A stretch of 64,000 bases of DNA from Notospermus geniculatus. Lineage: Eukaryota > Nemertea > Pilidiophora > Heteronemertea > Lineidae. The notes under the pieces are model-generated. The model did not search any database. It was not told the DNA's origin and saw only the letters and a program-made list of their open reading frames with translations. Position 1 is the stretch's first letter, and every line of letters starts with the position of its first letter. Below are positions 8,380 to 18,008 of the stretch, piece by piece. A program made the position numbers and the translations under genes. The DNA lies in NCBI GenBank assembly GCA_002633025.1, contig NMRB01000365.1, forward strand, positions 92,784-156,783. Reading direction: 5' to 3'.

Positions 8380-11160
8380 GTGGCGGTCCCATCCAGGGAT
8401 TGTGATTCACTCAGGTTCTTATGGAAAGAAGATATGGCTCAACCAGGTCCGCCAAATGAGTATTGTATGTGCAGACATATTTTTGGCGCGAAGTGCTCGC
8501 CGACGTGTGTGAGTTATTGTTTGAAGCGTGTAGCTGAAGATGCTTCCGAACCATACAGTATCTTGGCGCGTGATACCATTCTGAGATCATTTTATGTTGA
8601 TGACATGCTGAAGGCGCTACATTCGATACCGACCGCGGTTTCACTTGCGCTTGAGTTGATTAAGCTTGCAGAAACTGGCAAGTTCAAGTTGACAAAATGG
8701 GTTTCAAATTGTAAGGCAATTTTGGACGCGGTATGTACACAGCAGGGTATAGTTTCCCATTTGAATCTTGACCTTGATGGGAATTGTATTGTGAGAACCC
8801 TGGGCATGGCTTGCGATATGAACCGTGATGTGTTTACATTTGATTTCTTGCCTCTTGATTGCCCACTTACCAAGCGCGGAATTCTTAGTGCTGTCAGTAC
8901 TGTCTTTGATCCGCTCGGTTTCTTAGCTCCCTTTGTATTGCGCGCCAAGGTGCTGCTTCAGAACTTGTGGGAGAAGGGTTTGGACTGGGATGATGAAATC
9001 GATGAAGCCAACAAAGAAACCTGGTTGTCCTGGGTTCAGGAATTGCAGATGTTGTCTCAGTTTGAATTCAGACGATGTTGTTGGCCTGAAGATTTCATCC
9101 CCTCGGTGTATACTCTGCACATGTTCTCCGACGCTTCTGAGGGGGCATTTGGAGCTGTGGGCTACCTTCGTGTAGTTTCCACATTGGGACAGGTCCATGT
9201 GACTATTCTAGCTGCGAAAACTCGTGTCGCGCCAGTTTCGAAAAGAAGGTTAACTTTACCTAGGTTAGAACTTCAAGGTGCGATCTTGTCAGTACGCTTA
9301 CATTGTATCATTAGGAAAGAACTTGAGATACAGTTTGATGCCATATATTTCTGGACTGACTCAAGCATTGTACTTCACTACGTTGCCAATGATTCCAAAC
9401 GTTATAAACCATTTGTGGCAAACAGAGTAGCAGAGATTCGACGCTCGACTACTCCTGACCAGTGGCATTTCGTCCCTGGTTCAAAAAATCCCGCGGACGA
9501 TTGCTCACGTGGACTTGCGATGAGTGAAATAACCTTGGAGCATCGTTGGTTGAATGGCCCAGACTTTTTATGGTTGGATCATTCAGAATGGCCAGAGCAA
9601 CCAGCAGTCTGTCAGAATTTGGATGACGTGGGTTGTGAATTGAGGCGCGTGGTTGCGGCATCCGCTGTGGACGGTTCAGTTGCAGATATTTTGAATCCTG
9701 CTGAATTTTCAAGTTTGGTACGTCTACAGCGTGTGACTGCGTGGTGTTTGCGTTTCGTTCACAACGTGCGTTCTCCTGTTCATGCTAGACGTACATCTCA
9801 CCTCTCTGTTGAAGAACTGGACGAGGCACTTATGTATTGGGTCAAAGCTGAACAGTCAAAATATTATGCAAAGGAGATTGATTGTTTGCTTTCTGGCAAG
9901 AGCGTACCCAAAACTAGTTCGTTGTCTCCATTGACACCCATTTTGGTCGCTGGTATACTTAGAGTTGGAGGTAGGCTGGAAAACGCAAAGCTACCTTACG
10001 ATTCGCAACATCAGATACTCTTGCCGAAGGAGAGTTATCTCTCCCAGTTGATCGTTGAACTGTCACACAAACGGGTGATCCACGCTGGTTTAGAACACAC
10101 TATGAGTTGTGTGAGAGAACGTTTTTGGATACCGGCAATCCGTCCTCTTGTCAATAGAGTGTTGCGTAATTGCTTGTTGTGTCACAGGAGACGTGTTCAA
10201 CCAAGTATTCCAATCATGGCTCAACTGCCTCTTGCAAGACTGGCTGAATTTCAACCGGTATTTTCTGAAACGGGATTGGACTATTTCGGTCCGATGTTGA
10301 TAAAACGTGGTCGTTGTAGAGAAAAGAGGTGGGGTTGCATCTTCACTTGTTTAACGGTCCGTGCAGTTCACCTTGAGTTGGTATCGTCGCTGGAGACAGA
10401 TAGTTTCATTTTGAGCCTAAGAAGGTTCACATCTAGGCGTGGATCTCCAAAAAATGTCTACAGCGATAATGGTACTAATTCCGTAGGCGCGGAACGTGAG
10501 ATGACTGAGGCTGTGAAGTCATGGACGTCAAGTGAAGCTGTGCACAACTTCCTAGCTCAAAAGGGGATAAAATGGCACAGAATTCCGCCAAAGAGTCCAC
10601 ATATGGGTGGAGCTTGGGAGAGATTAGTAAAATCTGTGAAAATTGCATTGAGGGCTGTGCTGGGTACCCAGTGTGTTCATGAAGATACCTTGCACACCAC
10701 TCTGTGTGAGATTGAGGCAGTTTTGAATAGTAGACCATTGACTAGTGCAAGTTCTGAGGTTTCTGATTATGAGCCGCTTACTCCTAATCATTTTCTTCTG
10801 AATTCGTTTCAGCAAATTGTCCCCCTCGTCCCTACCAGTGATGCTGACTTGTGTAGCCGGAAGCGATGGCGGCAGTCTCAGGTGCTAATCGACCACTTCT
10901 GGCGACGTTGGAAACGGGAGTATCTTCCAGCCTTGACGATGACCTCAAAATGGAGGACCGACGTGGAGAATGTTTCTGAAGGTGATTTGGTATTGGTCGT
11001 TGATCAGAACGCCCCCCGTGGATCCTGGCCGATGGCACGTGTGACTGCCGTCATTCCCGGACGTGACAACAGAGTTAGGGTTGTTAAATTGAAGACAGCC
11101 AATGGTGAAATGATGAGGCCAGTGTCTCAAATTTGTGTATTAGAAGCGGCAAGACAATAA
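8380..11160 (+). CDS. BEL/Pao RT-RNase H-integrase polyprotein, 3' part
   Basis: This continues the frame interrupted at 7093. Residue numbers here count from 8380. The RT catalytic motif FYVDDM is near residue 71. RNase H blocks are FSDASEGAFGA near 247 and FWTDSSIVLHY near 325. The integrase zinc-binding H2C2 domain spans about 555-605 (HAGLEH...CLLCHRR). The integrase core DDE is seen as GLDYFG (about 632), YSDNGTN (about 694) and GGAWERLVK (about 744). A DUF5641-type C-terminus reads GDLVLVVD...RPVSQICVL. The stop is TAA at 11158-11160. There are no internal stops over 2.78 kb, so the coding part was functional or nearly so when the foldback hit. The upstream ATG and gag are now about 1.3 kb of foreign sequence away. 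Confidence 0.93.
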   Translation: MAVPSRDCDSLRFLWKEDMAQPGPPNEYCMCRHIFGAKCSPTCVSYCLKRVAEDASEPYSILARDTILRSFYVDDMLKALHSIPTAVSLALELIKLAETGKFKLTKWVSNCKAILDAVCTQQGIVSHLNLDLDGNCIVRTLGMACDMNRDVFTFDFLPLDCPLTKRGILSAVSTVFDPLGFLAPFVLRAKVLLQNLWEKGLDWDDEIDEANKETWLSWVQELQMLSQFEFRRCCWPEDFIPSVYTLHMFSDASEGAFGAVGYLRVVSTLGQVHVTILAAKTRVAPVSKRRLTLPRLELQGAILSVRLHCIIRKELEIQFDAIYFWTDSSIVLHYVANDSKRYKPFVANRVAEIRRSTTPDQWHFVPGSKNPADDCSRGLAMSEITLEHRWLNGPDFLWLDHSEWPEQPAVCQNLDDVGCELRRVVAASAVDGSVADILNPAEFSSLVRLQRVTAWCLRFVHNVRSPVHARRTSHLSVEELDEALMYWVKAEQSKYYAKEIDCLLSGKSVPKTSSLSPLTPILVAGILRVGGRLENAKLPYDSQHQILLPKESYLSQLIVELSHKRVIHAGLEHTMSCVRERFWIPAIRPLVNRVLRNCLLCHRRRVQPSIPIMAQLPLARLAEFQPVFSETGLDYFGPMLIKRGRCREKRWGCIFTCLTVRAVHLELVSSLETDSFILSLRRFTSRRGSPKNVYSDNGTNSVGAEREMTEAVKSWTSSEAVHNFLAQKGIKWHRIPPKSPHMGGAWERLVKSVKIALRAVLGTQCVHEDTLHTTLCEIEAVLNSRPLTSASSEVSDYEPLTPNHFLLNSFQQIVPLVPTSDADLCSRKRWRQSQVLIDHFWRRWKREYLPALTMTSKWRTDVENVSEGDLVLVVDQNAPRGSWPMARVTAVIPGRDNRVRVVKLKTANGEMMRPVSQICVLEAARQ

Positions 11161-11249
11161 GCTATGTTAACGGACTTTGATATGGAATTGTAAATATTAC
11201 CTTGAAATTCAGTTTTAGTTCAGATTATAAATAATCAGGGGGGCGGCGT
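11161..11249 (+). other. BEL/Pao 3' untranslated stretch with polypurine tract
   Basis: A short noncoding stretch ends in AATCAGGGGGGCGGCG directly before the 3' LTR. A purine-rich tract in this place is the expected primer for plus-strand synthesis. Confidence 0.6.
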
Positions 11250-11957
11250 TGTAAATATTCATTTTATAAATCTATGGTGGTACAATGCAAGTTAAAATAG
11301 TGTAATGAGAATTGAAGTGGATTGTGTGCCGCTGGTCAGGCGTGGCGATTTCCAATCGTCTTGCGACGCGCGTACCCTTTGTGAAAGTTCGATTTGGTGT
11401 CGTTTTTGTCGACTGTACGCATCTTGCATAATCGGCACTTCATATAAATTGGCTGAGTTGTAAGTCCAAGGCACTTTCGCCTGGACATTGTGCCGCACTG
11501 TTAGTAAACCCTGCTGAGCCGCCATAATCGGTATGTAAACCAGACTATTTTGTATATTTTTCGTTCTCTGAGAGAGGTCCTTTCCCTATGGGTTTGTATA
11601 TGCCGTATTGCTGTATTTCCATGAATTGCCGAATTGGTCATGTCTGCGACATGGGACGACCGTGCGTATTGGGGACAAAATTGTGCTTCTTTTTGATAAC
11701 TTTGAAATTATTTACTGCCGGCGTATTTTTTTACATTTTTGGTATTTTGAAAGACATGCGTACGGTCTGCCATTTCACAAACATTTTGTCCAATGAAGAT
11801 CAGTATTATAATATGAATGTCTTCTTCCTGTTCTAGTGAACCTGTCTCACTGCCTGTACACCTGTCTGCTGTTACCTGTACTGAAAGCCTGAACCTGTTC
11901 TCGGAGCAACTGAATAAACCCATGAAACGACTTGACGGTTTGCGTTAGATTCTTACA
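11250..11957 (+). repeat. BEL/Pao 3' LTR
   Basis: It is 708 bp, from TGTAAATATTC to TTACA, and is followed by the GGGTT target duplication at 11958-11962. It aligns with the 5' LTR along its whole length. Confidence 0.93.
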
Positions 11958-11962
11958 GGGTT

Positions 11963-12430
11963 AATAGATCAATTAGTTTGCAGTGCCATAATTTAGAGCT
12001 CCATGATACCTAGATCTGACATGAATATTGTAGAGTTTCAAGAAACAGCCTTTCACCAGTAGACGAAAGAATGGTGAAAATTTTCTGGTGTCGGACGGAA
12101 CACTTTTTGAAATACACCCTGGATGCCTGGACCGGTTCAAATCAACGAGTGCTCGTCACAGTTTACCTTGAGTACGCAAAGACAAATACCCCGGTACCGG
12201 TACCGCAAACGCACGTCGACAGCTAAACATGTCGTAAGAACCGCTCAGGAACTTGAAAACACTCTCATGTCTATTGCCAGCCCAGGCATGCAACCCCAAC
12301 ATTTCAATCCGATAAGGCAAAGTAGTTTTAATAACAAGCTCTAGCACCAAACAAGGGGGCCTTTGTCCCCTTTCACATCGTATTCAACCTAGACTCTTAG
12401 CTCCCTGTTTGTCCAGGGCTTCTTTCATAT
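11963..12430. other. Intergenic stretch
   Basis: No gene is recognised. The small ORFs here have no family resemblance. The run CCCCGGTACCGGTACCG near 12190 is a short palindromic patch. Confidence 0.5.
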
Positions 12431-12583
12431 TAGGGAGTTTAAGAAATCAAACGATGAACGTCAACTTTACGACAACGTTGTTTTTTGTACCGAAAATGCA
12501 ATATATAATCTGGTGAATTGGCAGTAGGAAAAATAACGTTGTCGTTAATTTAACGTTTATCGTTTGCGTTCTTAAACTACCTA
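12431..12583. mobile_element. MITE (TAGGGAGTTTAAGAA ends), probable TA duplication
   Basis: TAGGGAGTTTAAGAA at the left is mirrored by TTCTTAAACTACCTA at the right. A second internal pair (ACGACAACGTT and AACGTTGTCGT) makes a two-step hairpin. It shares its terminus with the MITE at 7482-7607. Confidence 0.75.
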
Positions 12584-12639
12584 TTATAACTACATGTACC
12601 TTCCATCATTAGGTTCTAGCTCATTCACCTCTGGGATCT

Positions 12640-12760
12640 CTTCTATACAGCGCCTGAGGAAGACCCCGATTAGGGTCGAAAATTTGCGAAATATTCGGAG
12701 ACGACTTTCCGGTTTATTGTATACTGTGTGTCGTTTTTGTGCTCTTTTTTTGATCAATCC
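12640..12760 (+). repeat. Dispersed repeat, GACCCCGATTAGGGTCGAAAATTT family, copy 1
   Basis: The signature is GAAGACCCCGATTAGGGTC, then AATTTGCGAA and a tail TATACTGTGTGTCGTTTTTG. The same text recurs inverted at about 20061-20160 and 54567-54690. Its class is unknown; it could be the 3' region of a retroelement. Confidence 0.6.
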
Positions 12761-12940
12761 GATAAGACGTGTCAAACTCTACCACCTAAACTGTGTGCCG
12801 CGTGTATATGTGAGTGAAATCTGGTCGGACATGTCAAAGGAGGACATCATGATCATGGTAAAAGCGCAGCGATTTTGTCTAAAAAGAATGCAAGACTTTG
12901 GCGGATTTACCACAGGTAGAACGATGACTGTGCAATCCAT

Positions 12941-13246
12941 GCTAGGCATCTTCGATAATCGAAGGCCGATCTGCTCACCACTGCGTTACATCGCACATCA
13001 CCTTTCGAGAAATAGACCAGTCCACGGCGTATCCGCTGCCTCTTGAAGAGGAGGCCAATCAGAACCGGTGTTGTAAAATTTCCTCGTGGTACAAATAGTG
13101 GTAACCGAAGACCCGATATAAAGTGCAATATGATTGGTCGACCGGTAAAGTTGGCTTCGTGCCAAGATACGCCGCGGACCGGTCTATTACTCGAAGGGTG
13201 ATGTGCGAAGTAGGTGAGCAGATCGCCCTTCGATTATGATGCTAGG
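12941..13246. mobile_element. Inverted-repeat element with about 100-bp arms
   Basis: The left arm (12941-13050) contains GATCTGCTCACC, GCACATCACC and CGGCGTATC in order. The right arm (about 13150-13246) carries the reverse complements in mirror order. The loop is about 100 bp. There is no coding frame. Confidence 0.7.
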
Positions 13247-13360
13247 TTGCCTCAGACTCAAGGGGATTCTTAACGAAATAGAGGCCGCATTTGCATCTCC
13301 CTTTTAATTTTAAATATAGGACTTGTGAAAAAACGGAAGATCATCGTGTGCTTAAGTCCG

Positions 13361-13480
13361 GCCACCTCTAACTTCGACCCAATGGAATGCGTAATTCGGG
13401 AAATGAGACGTGAATTTGCTATTTTCAATTATGCCATTCGACCTGCGTAACCGGCGACGATCCGTTGCAAACTACTGGGT
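13361..13480. repeat. Dispersed repeat related to 40180-40400
   Basis: CCCAATGGAATGCG and GTAACCGG blocks occur in the same order and spacing at about 40198-40275. The surrounding 13.25-14.39 kb holds no recognised gene. A short perfect palindrome, AGCTATCGCG-ACC-CGCGATAGCT, lies near 13747. Confidence 0.5.
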
Positions 13481-14400
13481 GCGTACCATGAAAGTCTGTA
13501 TGGTCTGATCGCGCGGTCGAAGTTTGTAATGTGAACACTAGAGCGGTGCCACCGTCGTCTGGCGGGATGAAAGAAAGAAAGAATTGTCATGATGGCCTCC
13601 TGGTTCACCATGTTCATGTGAAAAATAAAGTTACGGATTTGAAGCGAAGATTTCTCTGGCGAATTAATGACACGTGTATTATACATGTAGAAACTATCGT
13701 AGTTAAATCGATGTAGTCGCGAGAGTTGAAAATGAAATCTCGTTCAGCTATCGCGACCCGCGATAGCTCCCCAATTTCATTCATTGCTCGCGGGATTCTT
13801 GAAACTGATCTCAGTGTGATTTCCAGCATCTTTGAATCATCAAATTACGGGTTCGCCGACGTTTTATATACACTAAAACGTTCAAGAAAAATCTTTTATT
13901 AATATTATTTCAATGAATTTGGGCGAAATAAATGTTTATCGCCGGGAAAATTTCAAAATCTCACGGGGATTCCCCATGGGATTTCCCCGAGGAACTCTAT
14001 CGATGTGCAGTAACTGCAGGGCTCGCGTACATCGCTTCAAGACCCCATTACCCTAAATTCCAAATGTTAACGGTCATTAAAGGTGGAATTATCTTCGATC
14101 TGGCGCACGTTGATTGGAACTCGATAACTGGTGGTCATCATAGGAATAGCATAGGTAGGCCTATGTCGTATCCTGCTTAGGCATATCATCAAATCATTAA
14201 AGGAAATTTCCTTGCTATTTTGTAATATCGAAGCGAGGATTACTAGATTGTCTGTACAATAAATAGAACGAACACAAACTCCGCAACCCAAGAGAAGGCA
14301 GGAGGCTGTTCAAAGCATACGTGATACACCTGGACGGCTTATCGTGAAATCGGCGAGCAGTTTACCATTCAAAAGGAGATTTGTAACTCACTGATGAAAA

Positions 14401-15564
14401 ATGAATACGACGGACACCAACTTCACAACCGAAGAGACGTCAAAAGGGCCTCTGGATCATCTGCTATCCAACAGTACCGAGGTAAGTTCTCCTGTCGAAT
14501 TGAGTGCTGTTGTCTACATCATACACGGGCCGGTGACGCTTACTATCGTAATGCTAGGGATCGTGGGAAATGTCTTGGCCTACGTTGTCCTCAGTCGAGA
14601 GATGCGGCCGTCATCCATTGCTGTGCTCCTCAAGTCACTCTGCCTCGGCGATATCGCCTTCCTGCTGTGCAACGCCTGGATGCACTCGGGCAAAGCACTT
14701 CTTTATCGCACGGAACTGTGGTCGGTATTCATGATTACGCGAATGCATGCCATCACCGCCTTCTGGTCATGTAAGACTATCAGTGTGTACCTCGTTGTTT
14801 TCGTGTCGGTTGTGAGGTGTATAGCTGTATCGAACCCACTGAAAGCAGCTTCTATTTGCACAGTCAATAGGACAAGAATATCCGTGGCATGCTTAGTGTT
14901 CTTTTCAGTCGGATATAACATCGTTAAAATCTGGTTACGCGAAGTAGCCGGTTGGGAATGGGACGTGTGTCAAAAGAAGAGGTTACCAGTAATACGTCAG
15001 AAACTACTTAACGACCAATACTTTTATATTATTTACGTGAACATCCTGTACTTCCTGATTTTGTTCATAATACCTGCGGGTATCATGCTCTACTCCACCA
15101 TCCGCCTCATTAAAGCCCTTAAGGAAGGAGACCTCAGGGAAAGTGACAAATTCCAGAGACAGTCAGACGACGTGTCACTTCGTGTCATCGCCGTAATGGT
15201 ATGCTTCGTGGCATTGGAGTTCCCAGCCGTTGTCTTAAACCTTTTGTACGTGATCAACACTCATTACCCTTTCTCAAACACGGAAATTCTGTGGCAGATA
15301 ACGTCGTATTCTTACATTGTAGGAAGCGTAAATTCATCCATCAATTTTTGTCTCTTCGTCTTCACCGGCAAAAACTTTCGGCGCATTGCATATAATCTTA
15401 TAACTTGTCGTCGTCCAAACGACGAGCTCTCAGGTTCTCAGACCACTACAACTGAACTGTTGGCAAGTGTCAGGAGGCATTTTACACGTAAGAACACCTC
15501 GAATTTGGAGGGGCAGAGCGTCGATACCATTGAGAACGCAGGATCCTTAATGACCAAATGGTAA
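14401..15564 (+). CDS. Rhodopsin-family peptide-type GPCR, single exon
   Basis: A 387-residue protein with seven hydrophobic segments. The N-terminus has three N-glycosylation sequons (residues 3, 7, 24). TM1 contains the conserved GN (56-57), TM2 ends its core with LCLGD (D84), and the TM3 end reads VVRC with the conserved Arg at 139. TM6 carries CFVALEFPAVVLN in place of CWxP. TM7 has NSSINF (311-316) in place of NPxxY. The pattern best resembles FMRFamide/myosuppressin-type invertebrate peptide receptors, which would couple a neuropeptide to a G protein at the plasma membrane; the ligand cannot be read from the sequence. The expected TM3 Cys, 25 residues before Arg139, is absent (Arg114). 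The C-tail is Ser/Thr-rich. The ATG at 14401 is the first in frame, and the frame is intact to TAA. It has no gene neighbours within several kb on either side. Confidence 0.9.
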   Translation: MNTTDTNFTTEETSKGPLDHLLSNSTEVSSPVELSAVVYIIHGPVTLTIVMLGIVGNVLAYVVLSREMRPSSIAVLLKSLCLGDIAFLLCNAWMHSGKALLYRTELWSVFMITRMHAITAFWSCKTISVYLVVFVSVVRCIAVSNPLKAASICTVNRTRISVACLVFFSVGYNIVKIWLREVAGWEWDVCQKKRLPVIRQKLLNDQYFYIIYVNILYFLILFIIPAGIMLYSTIRLIKALKEGDLRESDKFQRQSDDVSLRVIAVMVCFVALEFPAVVLNLLYVINTHYPFSNTEILWQITSYSYIVGSVNSSINFCLFVFTGKNFRRIAYNLITCRRPNDELSGSQTTTTELLASVRRHFTRKNTSNLEGQSVDTIENAGSLMTKW

Positions 15565-16325
15565 CTCAGGACACTGTCGGGTACATGTACATCGAAAAGA
15601 TGATTTCAGCGGATTCAATGAATTTGATGGAGACGAAGTAGACAGAGAATTACAAGTATAGGCTACATGTAAGTGTCCGGTGTTTCTCGCCCCAAACGTG
15701 TTAGATCGGTTCCGTCCTTGCCGTTCCACTCCCGCGGCGCTACTATCCCCGTTCCACAAAAAAGGCAGACACGGTCCGCCATTTTGGCTTGCTAAAATAT
15801 GACGTAGCTTGGGCTATTAAAAGAAACTCGCTGGGAAACTGCAAACAAGCAACATTGAGAAACTAAATGAGTTGAAAATCCTTTTTTCATTAACAAGCGA
15901 ACTCCCACGAGCACTTCTACCAATATTTCACAATACACAAAAAAAGGTCGGTATGGGAAATTTGTGAAGATCCACACTGCGAATGAGATGCTCAAGGCGA
16001 AGTGCACCTCATTGAAAAATCAAGGCCTTGGGGATAGAAAGCATTACCCATGATAACAGAAGGAGACCTGGTAAAGCTCTATGATTGTTCACATCATGCG
16101 TTCGATACAATGACATCAGTTGACCTTCAGCAGAAGGTGTGGTTCGAGACCACATTCTATTTGTGTTGGCGAGGACGAGAAAATGCGAGGGAAATGAAAA
16201 AAGGATACATTTCAGGTTGGGCATGTTGGGGTCGGGACTTCATATTCCAAGCAACTAATGAAATTGATAAAAATAAAAAAAATGATGAACCCAATGATAC
16301 CATTGGTGGAGGCCGCGTATGCGAT

Positions 16326-16585
16326 CCCGGGCGCAAATTTTTTTCCCCAATCAGTATAGATTCCTAACCAGTATATACATTACAAAATGAAATTTACGAG
16401 GTGAATGGTGGGTTAATGGTTAGGTTAGTGTAAGGGTTAGGGTTAGGGTTAGGGTTAGTGTTTGGATTAGTATGAGGATTAGGATTAAAATTAGGATTAG
16501 GATTAGCTTTTGCTATATAGATTGGGAAAAAAAGTTGGTCGTAATGGATATATCAGTTGGGGAAAAAAAATTCGCATCCCGGGCG
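16326..16585. mobile_element. MITE inserted in the Crypton pseudogene, carrying TTAGGG repeats
   Basis: Inverted ends: CCCGGGCGCAAATTTTTTT then CCCCAATCAGTATA at the left, mirrored by TATATCAGTTGGGG and AAAAAAAATTCGCATCCCG at the right. An 8-bp CCCGGGCG lies at both edges (16326-16333 and 16578-16585); it may be the target duplication, but CCCGGG is itself palindromic, so this is ambiguous. The centre is a degenerate TTAGGG tract. Confidence 0.75.
16432..16510. repeat. Interstitial telomere-like TTAGGG array
   Basis: About four perfect TTAGGG units (16432-16460) follow GGTTAATGGTTAGG and lead into degenerate GGATTA units up to about 16510. TTAGGG is the telomere repeat of deuterostomes and many other metazoans. 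Here it lies inside a MITE, not at a chromosome end. Confidence 0.85.
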
Positions 16586-17283
16586 ACCCAGCCTGCCCGG
16601 TGCTCTCATTCGAGAAGCATCTGTCGAAGCCCCACCATTCCTGTGGTGATCTCTGGCAAAGACCAAAGGATGCCTTCCTCGATGAAGATGTGTCGTGGTA
16701 TGTTAATAGGCCATTAGGAAAGAACACGCTCTCTGCCATAATGAAGAGAATTTCTAGCGCAGCGGAGCTGTCGGTTATTCACACAAACCAGAGTGTGTGA
16801 GCCACGCACATTACGGCCTTAGATGACGCAGGATTTGACGCAAGACATGTAGGCCCCAGTGAGGACCAGCGGCCACAAATCAGAGTCCCCATCCCCTTAA
16901 ATGCCTGACATTTCGAGAACCCTGCAAAAAACGAGCTGGCCTTGTAGCATTCAAAATGCCCGAAGCAGCACTTGGTCAAAGGTAAGTTTCATGAAGTAGA
17001 AATAAAAAGATGGGCGTGCTCTTTTTGTCACGCCGGCCTAATTTACTGTTGTCTTATTTCACATTAAAAGAAACTGATAGGTTGGTAGCTGTTGCAGCTG
17101 TGTCTGTGCAGATGGTCGTCTGAGGTCTCATGAAATTTTCTATAGGATGCATATTTTTCTAATATTTTTCATCTTTCTTATGTTCTGCAGATCTACAGCA
17201 GATGACAGTAATGGGGCTATCCAGGGAAAACTACACCTCCAGGTGGCTCTACTGTACTATAAGTCCTAGTCACTATTTGCAAC

Positions 17284-17406
17284 ATGGCAGAGTATGGAAA
17301 GTGGACTGTTCAGAAACTTAAAAATGAGTTATCAAACAGAGGAGTGTCATTTACAGGCAGAAAAAGTGATCTAATCATTTTCAACCTCAGAATCCTCCAT
17401 CATTGA
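17284..17406 (+). CDS. Micro-ORF or exon encoding a SAP-like domain (partial)
   Basis: A 40-residue frame begins MAEYGKWTVQKLKNELSNRG and continues VSFTGRKSDLI. This matches the SAP-domain pattern: amphipathic helix, L-K-N-E-L, Gly, then G-x-K-x-x-L. SAP motifs bind AT-rich DNA and often form the first exon of larger proteins, including transposon-derived ones. The frame stops shortly after the motif and no consensus GT donor is obvious, so it may be a broken exon. The Crypton pseudogene ends about 350 bp upstream; a link is possible but not shown. Confidence 0.45.
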   Translation: MAEYGKWTVQKLKNELSNRGVSFTGRKSDLIIFNLRILHH

Positions 17407-17760
17407 CCTAATCATCGTATCAGACTTGATATTTTGTCCACCATTCTTTTATCTAATGGCACAAATTGGCTCCTATAACCAGTTAACACCTACAGCAATA
17501 GAAGCAAGTTCTACCCTTAGGTTTTTATGCCTTAGAAATCAAATGAGGTGATTAATTTTGATCTGAGATGTTGGGGGTCATGGTGATATCGACGTTCGAT
17601 ATCACAAAATGTGATATTTTGAGATAACTTGCCACATTGTCAACTGATCAACATGAAACAAGTCTTAACTCATGCCTGCTTATCCAAGGACAGGGCTGTG
17701 TTAAAATTCTCAGCCGCATGTGTCCGGGTGATTGAGATATCATGAGATTTTGATATTTTC
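17407..17760. other. Noncoding stretch before tandem repeat
   Basis: No gene is seen. AT-rich text with short GATATC/TGATATTTTGA palindromic words leads into the tandem repeat. Confidence 0.4.
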
Positions 17761-18008
17761 AAACTTGATAATTTGAAATATCTCTGCCCGTGGTACAGGT
17801 AGAGACATGATATCACCCATACTTAGGTTATTGAGCATGCCCACTTCGATTATGCAATGACCTTGATGATCAGGTCAAGGTCAAACTTAATAATTTGAAA
17901 TGTCTCTGTCTGTGGTAGCAGTAGAGGTTTGATAACACCCATATTTAGGTTATTTAGGATGCCAATTTCGATTATGCAATGACCCTGATGATCATAGGTT
18001 AAGGTCAA
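17761..18008. repeat. Two-copy tandem repeat, period 122 bp
   Basis: Copy 1 begins AAACTTGATAATTTGAAAT at 17761 and copy 2 begins AAACTTAATAATTTGAAAT at 17883. Both contain CGATTATGCAATGACC and TGATGATCA. The copies differ by scattered substitutions and small indels. Confidence 0.85.

Larger units (their letters stand above)
3801..11957 (+). mobile_element. BEL/Pao LTR retrotransposon, full length, interrupted
   Basis: LTRs lie at 3801-4523 and 11250-11957. Both begin TGTAAATATTC and end TTACA, and they are flanked by a perfect 5-bp target duplication, GGGTT (3796-3800 and 11958-11962). The order gag, aspartic protease, reverse transcriptase, RNase H, integrase is diagnostic of BEL/Pao. A purine-rich tract (AGGGGGGCGGCG) precedes the 3' LTR. 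The only large break is a foldback element at 7094-8379; without it the frame runs straight through. The LTRs differ by roughly 20 substitutions plus several indels, so the insertion is not brand new even though its coding frame has stayed open. Confidence 0.95.
15880..16940 (+). pseudogene. Crypton-type tyrosine recombinase (DUF3504) pseudogene
   Basis: Three plus-strand pieces line up with the DUF3504 family, the Crypton-derived domain also found in ZMYM and KCTD-like proteins. The pieces are ANEMLKAKC...NQGLG (about 15975-16045), LVKLYD...LQQKVWFETTFYLCWRGREN (16050-16320, ending NDTIGGGRVCD), and GDPACPVLSFEKHLSK...WQRPK...ITALDDAGFDARHV (16584-16855). In the family, this last block carries a catalytic Arg in a C-V-R-A-T motif; here that position is a TGA stop. 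A one-base frameshift separates the first two pieces, and a MITE sits between the second and third. The enzyme would have been a DNA strand-exchange recombinase of a mobile element; this copy is inactive. Confidence 0.75.

Noticed and set aside
16432-16510. A chromosome end or telomere fusion
   Set aside because: The array is short, degenerate and enclosed by MITE inverted ends.
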